In this document: positions 25,496-36,258 of the stretch, piece after piece
Position numbering within the stretch: position 1 is the stretch's first letter
How the letters are laid out: each line of letters opens with the position of its first letter
NCBI GenBank assembly: GCA_001949185.1
Contig: BDGG01000002.1
Span: forward strand, 5,198,448-5,262,447
From: Ramazzottius varieornatus
Taxonomy: Eukaryota; Tardigrada; Eutardigrada; Parachela; Ramazzottiidae
Direction: 5' to 3'
Length of the DNA: 64,000 nt
The notes under the pieces: generated by a model
Seen by the model: only the letters and a program-made list of their open reading frames with translations
Databases searched by the model: none
Told to the model about the DNA's origin: nothing
Program-made: the position numbers and the translations under genes

Positions 25496-26461
25496 TGATA
25501 TTGTGGATCTCGTAGGAGAAAATTCCCGAACTGCAAGTGTAGCACGTAATGGGATACTGACGGCTAACTGTCGCTACTACCAGTCAGTATTTCCGAGTGC
25601 TGTCAGACAATCCCCAAGTTTATCTTCAAGTCCGACACCGGAGCTTAGACAAGCCTCGGTGTCAGTCGGAGCAAGAATATTTCATCATTTGTTTTCTGGT
25701 TAGCAAACCCTAATGAAGTCATACGCTCCATTGGCATAGTTTTCAGCTCTGACATACCTTTGGACGTCCGCAACTCTCCCGCAGTTTCATACGCTGAACG
25801 CTTCCTCCGATCTCTGATCGCACTTTGGATTTATACACAGAAGTGGCCAACCTACGGCATCAAAACCAGATCCGGCACAGGTGGATCTCACGGAAAAAAC
25901 CGGTCCAGACTCGAGCCCCAACCTCCAGAATCCTGCTAACCTTCTGTCGAATTTTGTCCAGGATTTCGACTTCCGGAGAGGAGGGATTCTTGGAGGTGTA
26001 AAGTAAGAAAACTCTTGCAAAAAAATGGTTGGAATTTAAAATAAATTAAATTTCAGTAATGGAATATGCGCTGTATCCGCGCAGTACGTATGCGTACGTG
26101 ATGATGTACCTCCGTAGGGAGTTCTCTAATTCGTGAAACCGGACCGGAGCTGTACTTCACGTGTACGATGACGTAATACGCGGGTGCAGCGAATATTTAG
26201 GGTACTGCGAAAGTTGAAAATCTGGTTATATGATAAATGAGTCACGTACCTATCAGTGGTATCAGGTCTTTACCAGAGAAATTCCCTAATAGTGAGTATT
26301 CGTCCGGCGCTTACGATCACGATTTCGATGCAATCGCAATAGAAATCGCACCGTCTTCGCATCGTAAACTGCTCTGTGTATTCGGTCGAAGCAAAATAAC
26401 GTCAGGACGATCAATGTTCGCTTCGCTTCCGTCCATTTTCATTCCCGATTTGTTTCCTAGC
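25496..26461. other. Intergenic: AFG2 5' side, possible missing upstream exon
   Basis: Directly upstream of the AFG2 start the frame stays open to an acceptor (CACTTGCAG) at about 25531. A stretch open in one reverse frame at roughly 25585-25660 could be an upstream exon, but its phase does not fit. Further right, a CG/TACGTA-rich palindromic stretch occurs near 26085-26100. No secure gene is seen. Confidence 0.35.
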
Positions 26462-27644
26462 GTTTTCATTTGTATTCCTTTCAAGATGGAGCTTCGCAAT
26501 TTGTATGCTCTTCTTTTCATAAACACATCTAATACAAGCAGTTTATCGTCCTGCGACTGCGTATACGCAAAAGCAAAGCCTTGGAGGAAGACGCTTGGAA
26601 GGAAGAAGCCTTCGACTTGGATCGCTACAGCGAGAAAGAATGTCGATTCTACTTTCGGTTCAAACGGGAACATCTGGATCAGCTGCTAAATGTATTACGA
26701 TTTCCCAAAGTCGTGAAAAACATCTAGTAAAGTGTCAGCTTCAGGAATCGAAGCCTTGTGTATTGTCCTGCGAAGACTTACTTATCCAAACCGATGGACC
26801 GAGCTACGGAAGATGTTCGGTCGTTCCCAAGGATGTCTTACTCGGCTGTTCTACACCACTCTACGGATCATCGACAAGTCGTCTTCTGTGTTACGAACTT
26901 GGGACCATGAATGGCCGAAGGAAGACGACTTCGAACACTTTGCTTTTTCCATTGCAAAGAAAGGTGGGCCAGGAGTAGTGCCAGATGTGTTTGGTTCCAT
27001 CGATGGAAGAGCCAGGCCTGTTTGCCGGCTAAAGCTCTTCCAGCGACGTATGTTCAGCGGTCACAAACGAATTCACCGCACAAAATGGCAGTTAGTTGTG
27101 ATTCCCAATGGTAAACCTATATGCATTTATTCGAATCAAAGAAAACTTTATCGACCGGAAGTGGTGTTCAGTTTCTGTGTTTGCAGGATTGATTGTGAAT
27201 TTGTACGGTGGTCAAAGGGGTCCCATGCATGACAGTCGCTTGCTGAACGAAAGCAGGATCATGGATGATCTACGGGAAAAGCAAAATGGATTCCTACGAA
27301 GGTATCTCTTATATGGTGACAGCGGATACGCGAAGAAGAATGGAGTCCTGCACAAGCCGTTTTCCCGAGTCGAAATTAGGAACTCACGCGCTAAGAAAGA
27401 ACAAAACACGCTGATGTCGACGCTTCGACAGGCTGTCGAATGAAACTTCAAAGAAGTTGTCAAGAATTTTGCTTCTGTCGACTTTCGAAGACAAATGAAG
27501 ATGTACGAGATGCCAGCGACTACCCTCTACCGTGTTGCTGTTCTACTTACTAACTGCCATAACTGCTTGTACCCAAACCAGACAAGTAGATATTTTGATT
27601 TAGAGCCTCCGACGTTGTTTGAGTACTTGTCGAGTTTACCGTGA
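26462..27644 (+). pseudogene. HARBI1-like DDE transposase, inactivated
   Basis: Nuclease-type transposase of the Harbinger superfamily. The 5' segment (from about 26540, frame containing EEDAWKEEAFDLDRYSEKE) ends at two stops near 26708. The body then continues in another frame from about 26730 (GIEALCIVLRRLTYPNRW). The catalytic core shows VFGSIDGRARPVC (first Asp), an intron at about 27112-27185, GPMHDSRLLNES (second Asp) and LYGDSGYAKK. In the conserved VEWNF-like position the codon is TGA (27441-27443), after which the frame continues to a stop at 27642-27644. The early stops plus the internal TGA mean no full-length enzyme can be made. Domestication is not supported. Confidence 0.82.
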
Positions 27645-27799
27645 GGAAGTCTGTTGCTGACAGTTCAAATCACGTATTCATATTCAAATGCAAATTCAAA
27701 TCACTTATTCGCCAGCTATGTTTGCATTGGGAAGTAAAGTTGACCATCGGAGAGCACTGGACGATCAGCACCAAAGTGTAGTCGCGTAATCAAGGACAA

Positions 27800-28864
27800 T
27801 CAGAACTCGAGCGGAGGGTATAACTTCTTAGATCCCATTTCGATACGAAACCTTTCGATCTCAAGCTCTTTTTCGTGCAGTTCCAGCTTTTTGGCTTCTA
27901 GATCATCCACTCTTTTTGACTCGGCTCCCTTGAAGGCATATTTGCGCTTAGCAGTCTCCTTGAACAGCTTGATGAACTTATCATCGGACACTTCCATTTC
28001 CGACGGCTTACTAGGACGCGACGTTCGAGGTTTCTTCGGTTTGTTTTCACCGACGTCGGCCTTTTCGTCAGCCTCAGCTCGCTTATTCTCCCGGTAATCC
28101 TTCTCTGTTTCCTAGTCTTGCTCATCACCTCCCATCTCGCGAAGAAATTCTTCCTTTTCTGCTTCATCTGCCCAAAACGAACCGAAATAGAAGTGTATAC
28201 GCAGTGATTCGCAGATGGATCGTTGCAGCAGACTTGAAAAATTTGCACATGATGTCATCTTCCGCCCATCATTGCCAGAGTAATACTCGCATATAATATG
28301 ACGTCATGTGCAGCTAGTCAAGCTTACCATCCAAATTATCAGCTGCTTTGTTGCGTCTCCCCGAACGGCCTTTCTCCCCCTCCACCATTACAGCTTCACC
28401 TGCGTAGTCGCGTTCTTTACTTTTGAAAGCTTCGGCTCGCGTTTTGGCATCTTTCTGCTTCTTGGAGTCATCTATAGCAGCGACGACTCGAGTCAGCAAT
28501 TCGTCGATGTGACCATACTGCTCTTCTGTTCCGGACTTCACCTTCTTCTTCAGATCATCACCACGGAAGGCTGTTACTAGGATGTTCACTCGGTTGATAG
28601 CGGCTCTGCTGTCTAGAGGCTTCTTGAAGATCTAGTACAAGAAACGCGTGTACGCTGTAGGCTGGGTATACAACGTGTTGCGCAAGGAAGGCTTACCTTC
28701 TCCTGGTTCAAGGTTCGTGTAATTCCCTCCCAGACTGCCGAAGGCCTGCTGGCAAAGTACGGATTCTTGGAGTCCACAAGGTCCAAGAGATCCAGATCAT
28801 GGATAGCCTTGGAGAAGTTCTTAGTGGAGGGTGATTCCTTTGCCATTTTGGTTGTGAGGATCAT
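27800..28864 (-). pseudogene. Myb/SANT-like partner protein of the Harbinger element, one premature stop
   Basis: In Harbinger elements a Myb-like protein binds the transposase and DNA. Exons on the minus strand: 28864-28697, 28631-28328 and 28167-27800. The first two encode a trihelix-like domain (HDLDLLDLVDSKNPYF, AVWEGITRTLN, AAINRVNILVTAFRGDD). Next come charged linkers and a C-terminal helical segment (FIKLFKETAKRKYAFKG, ELEIERFRIEMG) ending at 27800-27802. An in-frame TAG at 28112-28114 interrupts exon 3; the frame resumes without a shift, so a single point mutation suffices to explain it. A methionine at 28846 is an alternative start. Confidence 0.65.
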
Positions 28865-29099
28865 AAGCGCCGGGAAAATTCTCGAAGACTAGAAGAAACT
28901 GGATGCAAAGGAAAACAAATGCGTATACGCCGTCCAAACTTTCGCTAAAGTGCGGAGGCCGCAGAAGACAAGCTTACGTAGCGACACAGGCTCGCGGAAC
29001 GGGTGACTGGTGATTCCAACAGGAATTCACCATCTGTTACTAGATTTAACTTTCCATACCTCAGCGTGACTGAATCGCAGGGATCAGCGCGTTTCAAGA

Positions 29100-30927
29100 A
29101 TGCACCGGAAGTATCGGACAAGACTGCTGGTAGTGGACATTGGATCTACCAACCTGAAAGCAACCTTGTTCGAGGCTCGGCTCGATGAAAGGACGTCAGG
29201 TGATGCAACTGGGGGGTCTGGAAACATGCTGTCTGTCGCGAATGACGAGGACGAGCAAGATTATTCTGTTTTCAGCTTCGACCGGAAGTCATCCCTGAGC
29301 CCAGTAAAGACCGCCGATTCACCTGCATGGACTATGAAATCTGTCGGCACATTCCGCTGTCCGACTGTTATGACCAGCATCGTCAAGGACAACGGTGAAA
29401 TATGGACGGAGATAGATCCTAACGTCTTGATGCGGGATGTGGTACAACTTATGAGACATTGTTTACGAGAGAGTAATGTAACATGGGAAGAAGTTGATAC
29501 TTTCGGGATAACTTCCCAGCGGAATACGTTCCTACTATATGACATGCTCGAAAAGACGCCCATGCAGCAGTTCATCTCGTGGAAGGATACGCGCTGTAAG
29601 GAGATAGTTCGACGATGGAACAGCAACTGGTTCTTACGAGCCATTCGGTTTGGTGGGCGCTTGATCAGTTCAATCTTTGCTTTCACTTTTGCCGTCCTGA
29701 GTGCCGCCGTCTTCTTCCGGACAACCCACATCCTGCCGAGGCTGTCGTGGTTGAGAAAGCACAGGAAGTTTGATATGAGAACGTCTCGTCTATGCCACAT
29801 AGATGCGTACGTTCTAGCTCAGTTAACAGGATCGGAGGAGTTCCAGATCGACGTTTCGGCTGCAAGTTGCTCGGGATTCTACGATCCAACTTTACTCGGC
29901 TGGAGCTGGCCTTTTCTTTTCTTCTTCAGAATTCTCCGGACATTCCTTCCTACCGTGCTACCAAGCGCTCATTACTTCGGAGACATATGTGACAAGTATT
30001 TTGGGTCCTCGAAACCTGTCACTGCGATGTCCGCAGACCAGTCCGCAGGTAAAGTCTTCCTTCGCCATCGTGTAAACTATGGAGGTGTCGCAACTTCTCA
30101 GCTTCGAATAAACTCAAACGGTCATCTTATGGTTTTTATCCTCAGCGGCATTTGGACACTTCCTCGTCGAACTGGGACAGGCTAAGCTAACTCTGGGGAC
30201 TGGTGCCTTCCTATCCGTCAACACTGGTGGGCGGCTGGTGTTTTCTTCTGCGGAAAATATTTACACCTTGCTTGGGTGTCAGATGAGCAGCAAGTTCGAT
30301 CCTCCTTACTTAGTAGAAGCTCAGGTTGAAGAGTATGGCCAGTTTGTAAGTTGGGTCATCAATAATAAGTTTCCTTTGGGCGGGAACTGCCTGGTGCCCG
30401 AGGTTTTACAGGATAGCATGGAGCACTGTCCTTATTTCCTGTCACCTACTCATGGATTTGTAACGGGTGGAGGGGAAATTTTCGTTCCGGTGAATTTTTC
30501 AGATGTACATACCTATTTTGCAGTTTTAGAAGCTTTATCTTTTATCCTTTACCGACGCGTCACTCGACTAGCCACGATGGTGCACATCGCGTACCCGCTG
30601 CGGGCTGATGGCGGGGTTTCCGCTTCTACGGACCTTCTTGTTTTACTTGCCAGTATGCTCAACCAATCGATAATCAAGCCAAAAGGTTCTCTGGAGATGG
30701 CTAGTTTCGGTTGTGCTGTTCTGGCTGGGATTGGATGTGGCTTCTGGGACCCGGAAGAAGCCATTACTTTTTCTGACTCTGTGGATTATGAGAAAATTTT
30801 ACCTTTAAATCGGCCATGCCGAGACTTTTTACTACGTCGTATTGAACATAGAATGGCTTTATGTGAAAAATTTGCAGTTGGTGCTTGCTTTTATCCTCCG
30901 GATGTTCCTTCCATTAGAGCTGAATGA
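29100..30927 (+). CDS. GK5: Glycerol kinase 5-like FGGY-family carbohydrate kinase
   Basis: Putative glycerol kinase of the GK5 branch, which phosphorylates glycerol to glycerol 3-phosphate. Two exons only, 29100-30048 and 30146-30927, 1731 nt, 576 residues. This is striking because neighbours have 5-25 exons. The N-terminal ATPase fold begins LLVVDIGSTNLKATLFE (phosphate-1 motif). Further on are WTEIDPNVL, FGITSQRNTFL, FISWKDTRC, HIDAYVLAQLTG, SADQSA across the splice site, LTLGTGAFLSVNTGG (phosphate-2), AYPLRADGGVS (adenosine motif) and SFGCAVLAGIG. A hydrophobic stretch near residues 188-205 aligns with a similar region specific to GK5. The N-terminal about 60 residues after the first motif contain an acidic, probably disordered insertion. 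Start: the first methionine before the phosphate-1 motif. Confidence 0.92.
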
Positions 30928-31367
30928 AACTGTTTTTCTCCGTTCTGCGCATGACGGCGTCGCAAAGTTAATAAACAGGGGCCTTAAGCGGGTAAGCTGT
31001 GACATCATCGCGTGGACAGTGGGCAGCACGTTCTGCCACCTCAGGCGTGACGACATGCGTTGCAACGTCGTGAACCAGCGACAGGTGACAGCTTAGCCGT
31101 TGGGTTTATTTCGGACGTTTTCGGTAGATCTGATAAGTCGAGCTGGATCTCCTCCAGCCTTTTGTAGTTGATCCGCAAGTCCTTGAAAGCGTTTCCGTTC
31201 GTGGTGACGAACTAGCTAGCTGAAGCAGAGGCAAACTGTCCGTGGAGCAAATCAGCTGTTGGGCGACAAATCTACAGGTGGGTTGAGATCTGTTCCTCAC
31301 TGTTTGCTACAGTGGATCTCAGGGTGGTTACCTGTTGTCTTGTGTTCTAGGATAAGGAAAAGTCAGG
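30928..31367. other. Intergenic, 440 bp
   Basis: Lies between GK5 and the coiled-coil gene, both on the plus strand. An AATAAA at about 30970, roughly 45 bp after the GK5 stop, is a likely polyadenylation signal. The remainder should carry the promoter of the next gene. No coding exon is seen. Confidence 0.5.
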
Positions 31368-34300
31368 ATGTCGGATACAGCGCAAAATGGATCTCCTTTT
31401 GGATTCATGATGGCGGACGCACCAAAACAGAACTCTCAACCTGGACTTTCGACCGAGAAGTATTGTCAGGTGATCGGCTCTTGGCGCGAACGACTGAAGG
31501 AAGAGCTCGAAAAGAAGGTAAGGTCTGACAGTTCTACCGATTCATCAAGTGCTCCTTTTCCGAGCACGAGGACAATCTCATCCGTCTTTCAGGATTCCGA
31601 GATCGCTGGAAGCAGCTCCACTGACGACATCCTTCTCGGCAAGCTTCATGAGATTCTGAGGAACCAGGAAGGTGTCCGCGGAGCAGTTCTTGAGGAAACA
31701 TCGAAACGGCTGCAGTTTCTCTCCCGGTAAGACGACTGACCAAACGCGGCCGAACACTTGCGTTTCAATCATGTCGAGCTAATCTGGGAATGGAAATTGT
31801 CTCCACTAGATTCAGCCACCTGGAGGATGCACTGGGAGTCATCCGTGAGCATACCGAAGACATGCAAGCCATCTCCGCAGAATGTTAGTTAGAACTTTTG
31901 AATTTGGTGTGTTCTATTATTCTGCCCTGTTTCGTTATGGTCCGAAGTTTGTTTTCACATACTCTTCTCTAGTTATGAAGGTTCAGAAGCTCCGGACGGA
32001 TAAGCGTCAAGTCTTGACTCAAAGATACAAGGTAAATAGGAAACCTCCTTGGTACGCCAGGCGAAATATGAATCAGTCAGAAATTTCATTCCCTGGCAAA
32101 ATGGTTTACCTGAAAACGAAGCAGAGACTGTTAACGTTTGATGAGATGGTTTTTTCGTTCCAGGAAGCGTTGCTTTTCTTGGAAAAACTCGAAGTCGACC
32201 AAGAGACGTCTCGAAATGAGGCAAAAGATCGATGTAAGGTTTTCTTCGATGGCTACGAACGAAATATCCTGACAAATGGTCGTACCTGATCTGATGAACT
32301 AATCGGTGGTAGTGAACGTCCAGCTTCGAAAGAATGCAGAATTCGCTGTCGAAGTCCTCCGTGTGAATAACCAGGTTAGTAGCGCTTCCAGGAGGTCCGG
32401 TATAACCAAGAAAGACCAGCACACACGGATTTCCATAGTCACTTCCGCCTTTGTAGGAAGTAACCGGAAAGTAATGCTTAGTTGTACGAAATACGAGGTG
32501 GTTAGACTAAAGATGTTTACACTTCACAGATGACCATTCACGGCCGCGAGCTAAGCGAAAAGCTTCTTGTTGCGCGTTCGTGGCGCTCTCGTCTCGATGA
32601 ACTGCGCAGCTCGCTGGATCTGGAGCAGAGTACACGAGGTGAGTGGGTCATCACTTCAACTGTGACGAAAAGAAATGGCAGAATGTCAGATCTATCCAGA
32701 TACCAATTTTGGAGAATTACGATGTTCTCTTTTGTTCGCTGCAGACCTGATCGCAAAAGATACCGAGACCATGGATGTTTCCGAACGAGAAAAACAGTTT
32801 TCTCTCGCAGCAATTAAAGAAGCGGAACGCGATCTTACGGTGAGCTCAGCTTAGGTGTTTTGTTAGGGTCAGCTCCTCAGTATGAGTACCGTAGTAGGTT
32901 TTGTTTACGCACAATTCCTTTTTGACAGGAAAAACTGGATAAGTGCAAAGTGGATTCAGGTGAACTGTTCGCCGCTGCTAACACATGTGTGGCAAAATCA
33001 GCCGACATCTCGTCAGCAATTCGAAATCACCAAGAAGATCATTCCACAAAGAAGAACGTCCTTGAGAACCGACAAAACGAAAACGTTCTGCGTGTCGGTG
33101 ACAAGACTTCCAGGTACGTACTCGTACTTCAAAAATATTCATTCTTGAGTTAGCAGTTCTCGAGCTGTGTGACGATCACGACCATGGCAGACTTCTGCGA
33201 TTTTTCGTCCAGTTCTGTAACCGATGATTGAGCTTATGAATCTCGGTACGTTTCATTTCAGAATTGGTGGTTTGGAAGCGGTGAAGCTGAAGTTACAAGG
33301 AGAGATCGCTGAGTACTCTGAGACCAACGGTAAGCTCGTAACTTGGTTCCCAGCTCTGCCTGCCCAATCTGTATGGAATAATACTATCTAGTTTGTGTCA
33401 AATCATCGTAGAATCGTCCCGGAAGTTCGTTGTTGAAGTATCGGAAAGCCTCGCTCGCCTTCGAGTTGAGAAGGTACGATACTGCCGATAAATACAAATT
33501 TCAGCACGATAATTAAGATATAGATTATTTTCTTGTCATCATTCATGCGGTACTGTCTAGGATCGTGCTGTGGCAGCTCTGGCTATGGTCAGTGCAAAAA
33601 GGACCTCTTTGCTTGATGGTGTCGATGTGCAGGACCACGATCGCGTTCAGCAGGTCGACCAGCTGAAGGTACGAGTGACTATTACTTACGGTAGTTCGGT
33701 GTTGTAAAGCATTCTGTTTGGTTTTAGTCGCAAACGCAAATGCTGTTGGCGAAACAAAGGGACGTGGAAAGCAATCTTCAGTCTTTGGCCTCAAAGAATA
33801 AGGAGGAACAGGCTCGTACCGAGGGGCGACAGAGTCTGGAGAACCTCCAGAATACAGTACAGCGACTTCGGAATGCGAACAACGAGGTTGGTTCACTGTG
33901 TATGAAACCTGAGTTTTCCGTTTCGTAACGGTAAAAAATACGATACGCGTGGTCTCACCGTGGAAATTGGAATTTTGGCGTCTTGCAGGGTCTGTCTCCT
34001 GATGAAGCTTCGACCGAACTGCAGAAGCAGAAAAAGAAGAATACCGAGCTAGCGGACGGGCTGAAAGAAGCAGAGGCTGAATTAGCGACCTGGTCAGGTT
34101 CTCGCAAGGTTCTGGATCTTAACTCATCAAAGTTTTTACCATCCTCGCCCTTTGTACTGCTAAGTTTACCGTCACTTTCTATGACGACACACTTGTTTTG
34201 ACATAGTCAAACGAAAATGCGCTCGAGGAACAAAAGAATGAGATCCAGAAGTTGAATGATTACCTGAAGAGTGCAAAGAAGAAACTCGCCGAGACCAAGG

Positions 34301-35309
34301 TCAGTGCGAGTTCTGCTAACAACACTGCACTGAATCAAAGCCGTTGTATTTTTCACCACTATTTTGCTTCAGAAATTTTCTGAAAGACTGGCGCAGTCCA
34401 CAGATGTTGACGAGATGTTTTTGCAAAGGCTGGCTCAACAGGTGAGACTTTTATCGAAATGTGTTTCTTGGAGTAGTTAAGGATTCTCAGGTTTCCCAAT
34501 TGACAGGGAATGGTAACTGGTGACGAGAGTTTATGCGTGAGATCTTTTCTTGTTTCAGCAAGAACTGACGACATCGGTGGCTACTCGCAGATCGAAATGC
34601 GACGAGGAAGTAACGAAGGGAGTTCTTATGGTGAGGTGGCTAGTATGAATGGTTTTCAGGTCGAAACGGAACCTGAGTGTCTTTTCGTGGACACGGGGCT
34701 CTGTGCGAGGTTCTAAAGAATGAGCTATAGCCTATAGGTTTTTACTCCGTACATTCTGTGTACGTAGGTGAAGCATAAAGAATCCACCGAGATAACTTTG
34801 GACAACTTGAACAAGGAAGTCAAGGTGCTGCAGGTAGTGTGATTGATTGCTCTATTGTTTAAAGACTGAATATTCTATTGACAGCTTTCCTCATGTTGTT
34901 ATGTAGGAGGAACGACGAAAAGCCGAAGCTCGAGCGAAGATGGCCGCTCCAATTCAGAGTCCCGTCAAACGTCAGCTCATTGTACAAGGCGCGGCTTCAA
35001 AGTCACCCGCCAAACGCCCAGTTCGAGTTCCTCAACGAACTTACCAAGAAGATGAGGAAGTCAGCAGCCAACCTTCAGTAACGGTAAGAGGCCCTCACAC
35101 TCTCAATCGCAATATTCGGCAGTCTCCTCTTTCTTCCTTAGGACTCGGATGATTCTGCCTTCAGTATGCATCTGCCTATACGAAGTACGCAGCCACCTCG
35201 CCAGCCTCGAGAAGCCCGAGCTCCGCCACCTACTGCGCGACCAATGAATTCCAGAAGGGATGTGGACAACGAACCTCACCGTGGATATCAGACTATGGAC
35301 GACTTCTGA
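31368..35309 (+). CDS. Uncharacterised coiled-coil protein with Ser-Pro-Lys tail
   Basis: No family recognised. About 20 small exons with clean GT-AG borders chain in one frame from the ATG at 31368 to the TGA at 35307-35309, giving roughly 650 residues. Most of the product is charged alpha-helix with heptad character, for example DEASTELQKQKKKNTEL and ESTEITLDNLNKEV. The C-terminus is basic and contains SPVKR and SPAKR, which look like proline-directed phosphorylation sites or DNA-contacting motifs. It then ends in a Pro/Arg-rich, aspartate-ending tail. A cytoskeletal, centrosomal or chromosomal scaffold would fit, but this is a guess from composition. The exon-intron structure, with in-phase joins throughout, is the evidence that it is a real gene. 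Confidence 0.75.
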
Positions 35310-36258
35310 CGTCAGAGGTACTGTTTTCTCAAAGTAGTGCAGTAAAGGATGTTGAGGTACCTTCTAAGCGCGCTAATGTCATGATGTCCTTTCAGAATAA
35401 CGTTCTGGAAACTAGACACAAGCATATAGGGGCGTGGTCGACTTCTTGTTTTCGTTTACGGTTTCTGTTGTTGTGAAAGAGCTCCGGTTTGTGTTTCACA
35501 ATGTACGGTAATTTATTTCCTAGCTTATTTGTTCGGTAGAGCGTTGACAGACCCGCCGCTTCCTCGTTTTACCAACACCATTTCTTGGGGTTCTTCCTGT
35601 TGTCTAGCTGTTGGAGTCTGGCTGTATTCAGTCGGCTTTTTCTCTTCAAAAAACCGATCACGTGATTGAATCCATGTGTCTTCATGTAGTTTGTAATTAA
35701 ATAGACAAACTGGAATGCGTGCGCGCGGTTAATGATCTGAAAGGTTGTCTGCTGGATTATCCTTCATCTGCCCAAAGGTGAGTTTCTTTGGTGCGCCGAC
35801 ATCACTCGGATATTGACGGTGGTAATATTAGTTCGGCTAATCATCCTTCCCGCGTAGGCAGGGTTCCTCACTTGTTGTCGCTGTTCAGCGGAATTGCCCA
35901 ATGGATTGCCCCACCTGTCTTGAAACCCGAGCCATTAATTAGCGCAGATCGATTTCGTGGCATCCGACCGGTAGGCTCACTTTTCTTTCGCTTACCTAAA
36001 AGAGCGTAAATAGCGGAAAACACTTGCTTGATCTCCTTTCCAATAAGTCCCTCGCGGAATTAAAGTGATTAACATCGTCCCCATCACGATCATTTTTCGC
36101 TCACGCAGCAATGTGACGGAAGCTGCACGGAGAGTTTCCTCTCCGAGCATTTCAAATCATTCCAGATTAGTTTTTCACCGCGAAGGCAGTGTATCAGTTC
36201 GTATCCAGACATCTTTATTCATTGTTCTGCCAAAAATGCAATTACTGCTCTACCAAAA
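35310..36258. other. Intergenic with possible orphan exon(s)
   Basis: A donor-like site (CAAAG|GTGAG) at about 35777, then an acceptor (CCGCGTAG) at about 35856, an open stretch of about 110 bp containing LLSLFSGIAQWIAPPV, and a donor (CCG|GTAGGC) near 35970. These look like two spliced exons on the plus strand. They could be 5' UTR exons of the guanylate cyclase or a small separate gene; I found no ATG that settles it. The rest is the 3' UTR of the upstream gene and apparently non-coding DNA. Confidence 0.3.

Larger units (their letters stand above)
26462..28864. mobile_element. Decayed PIF/Harbinger transposon with both of its genes
   Basis: A DDE transposase relic on the plus strand (ending 27644) and a Myb/SANT-like protein relic on the minus strand (28864-27800) face each other tail to tail with about 155 bp between. 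This two-gene arrangement is the hallmark of PIF/Harbinger elements. Each reading frame has at least one stop, so the copy looks dead. I could not identify terminal inverted repeats or the 3-bp target duplication, so the outer limits given are those of the coding relics. Confidence 0.75.

Noticed and set aside
25787-26020. 77-residue minus-strand open frame as the missing AFG2 N-terminus
   Set aside because: No resemblance to the AFG2 N-terminal domain and no in-phase splice to the D1 exon.
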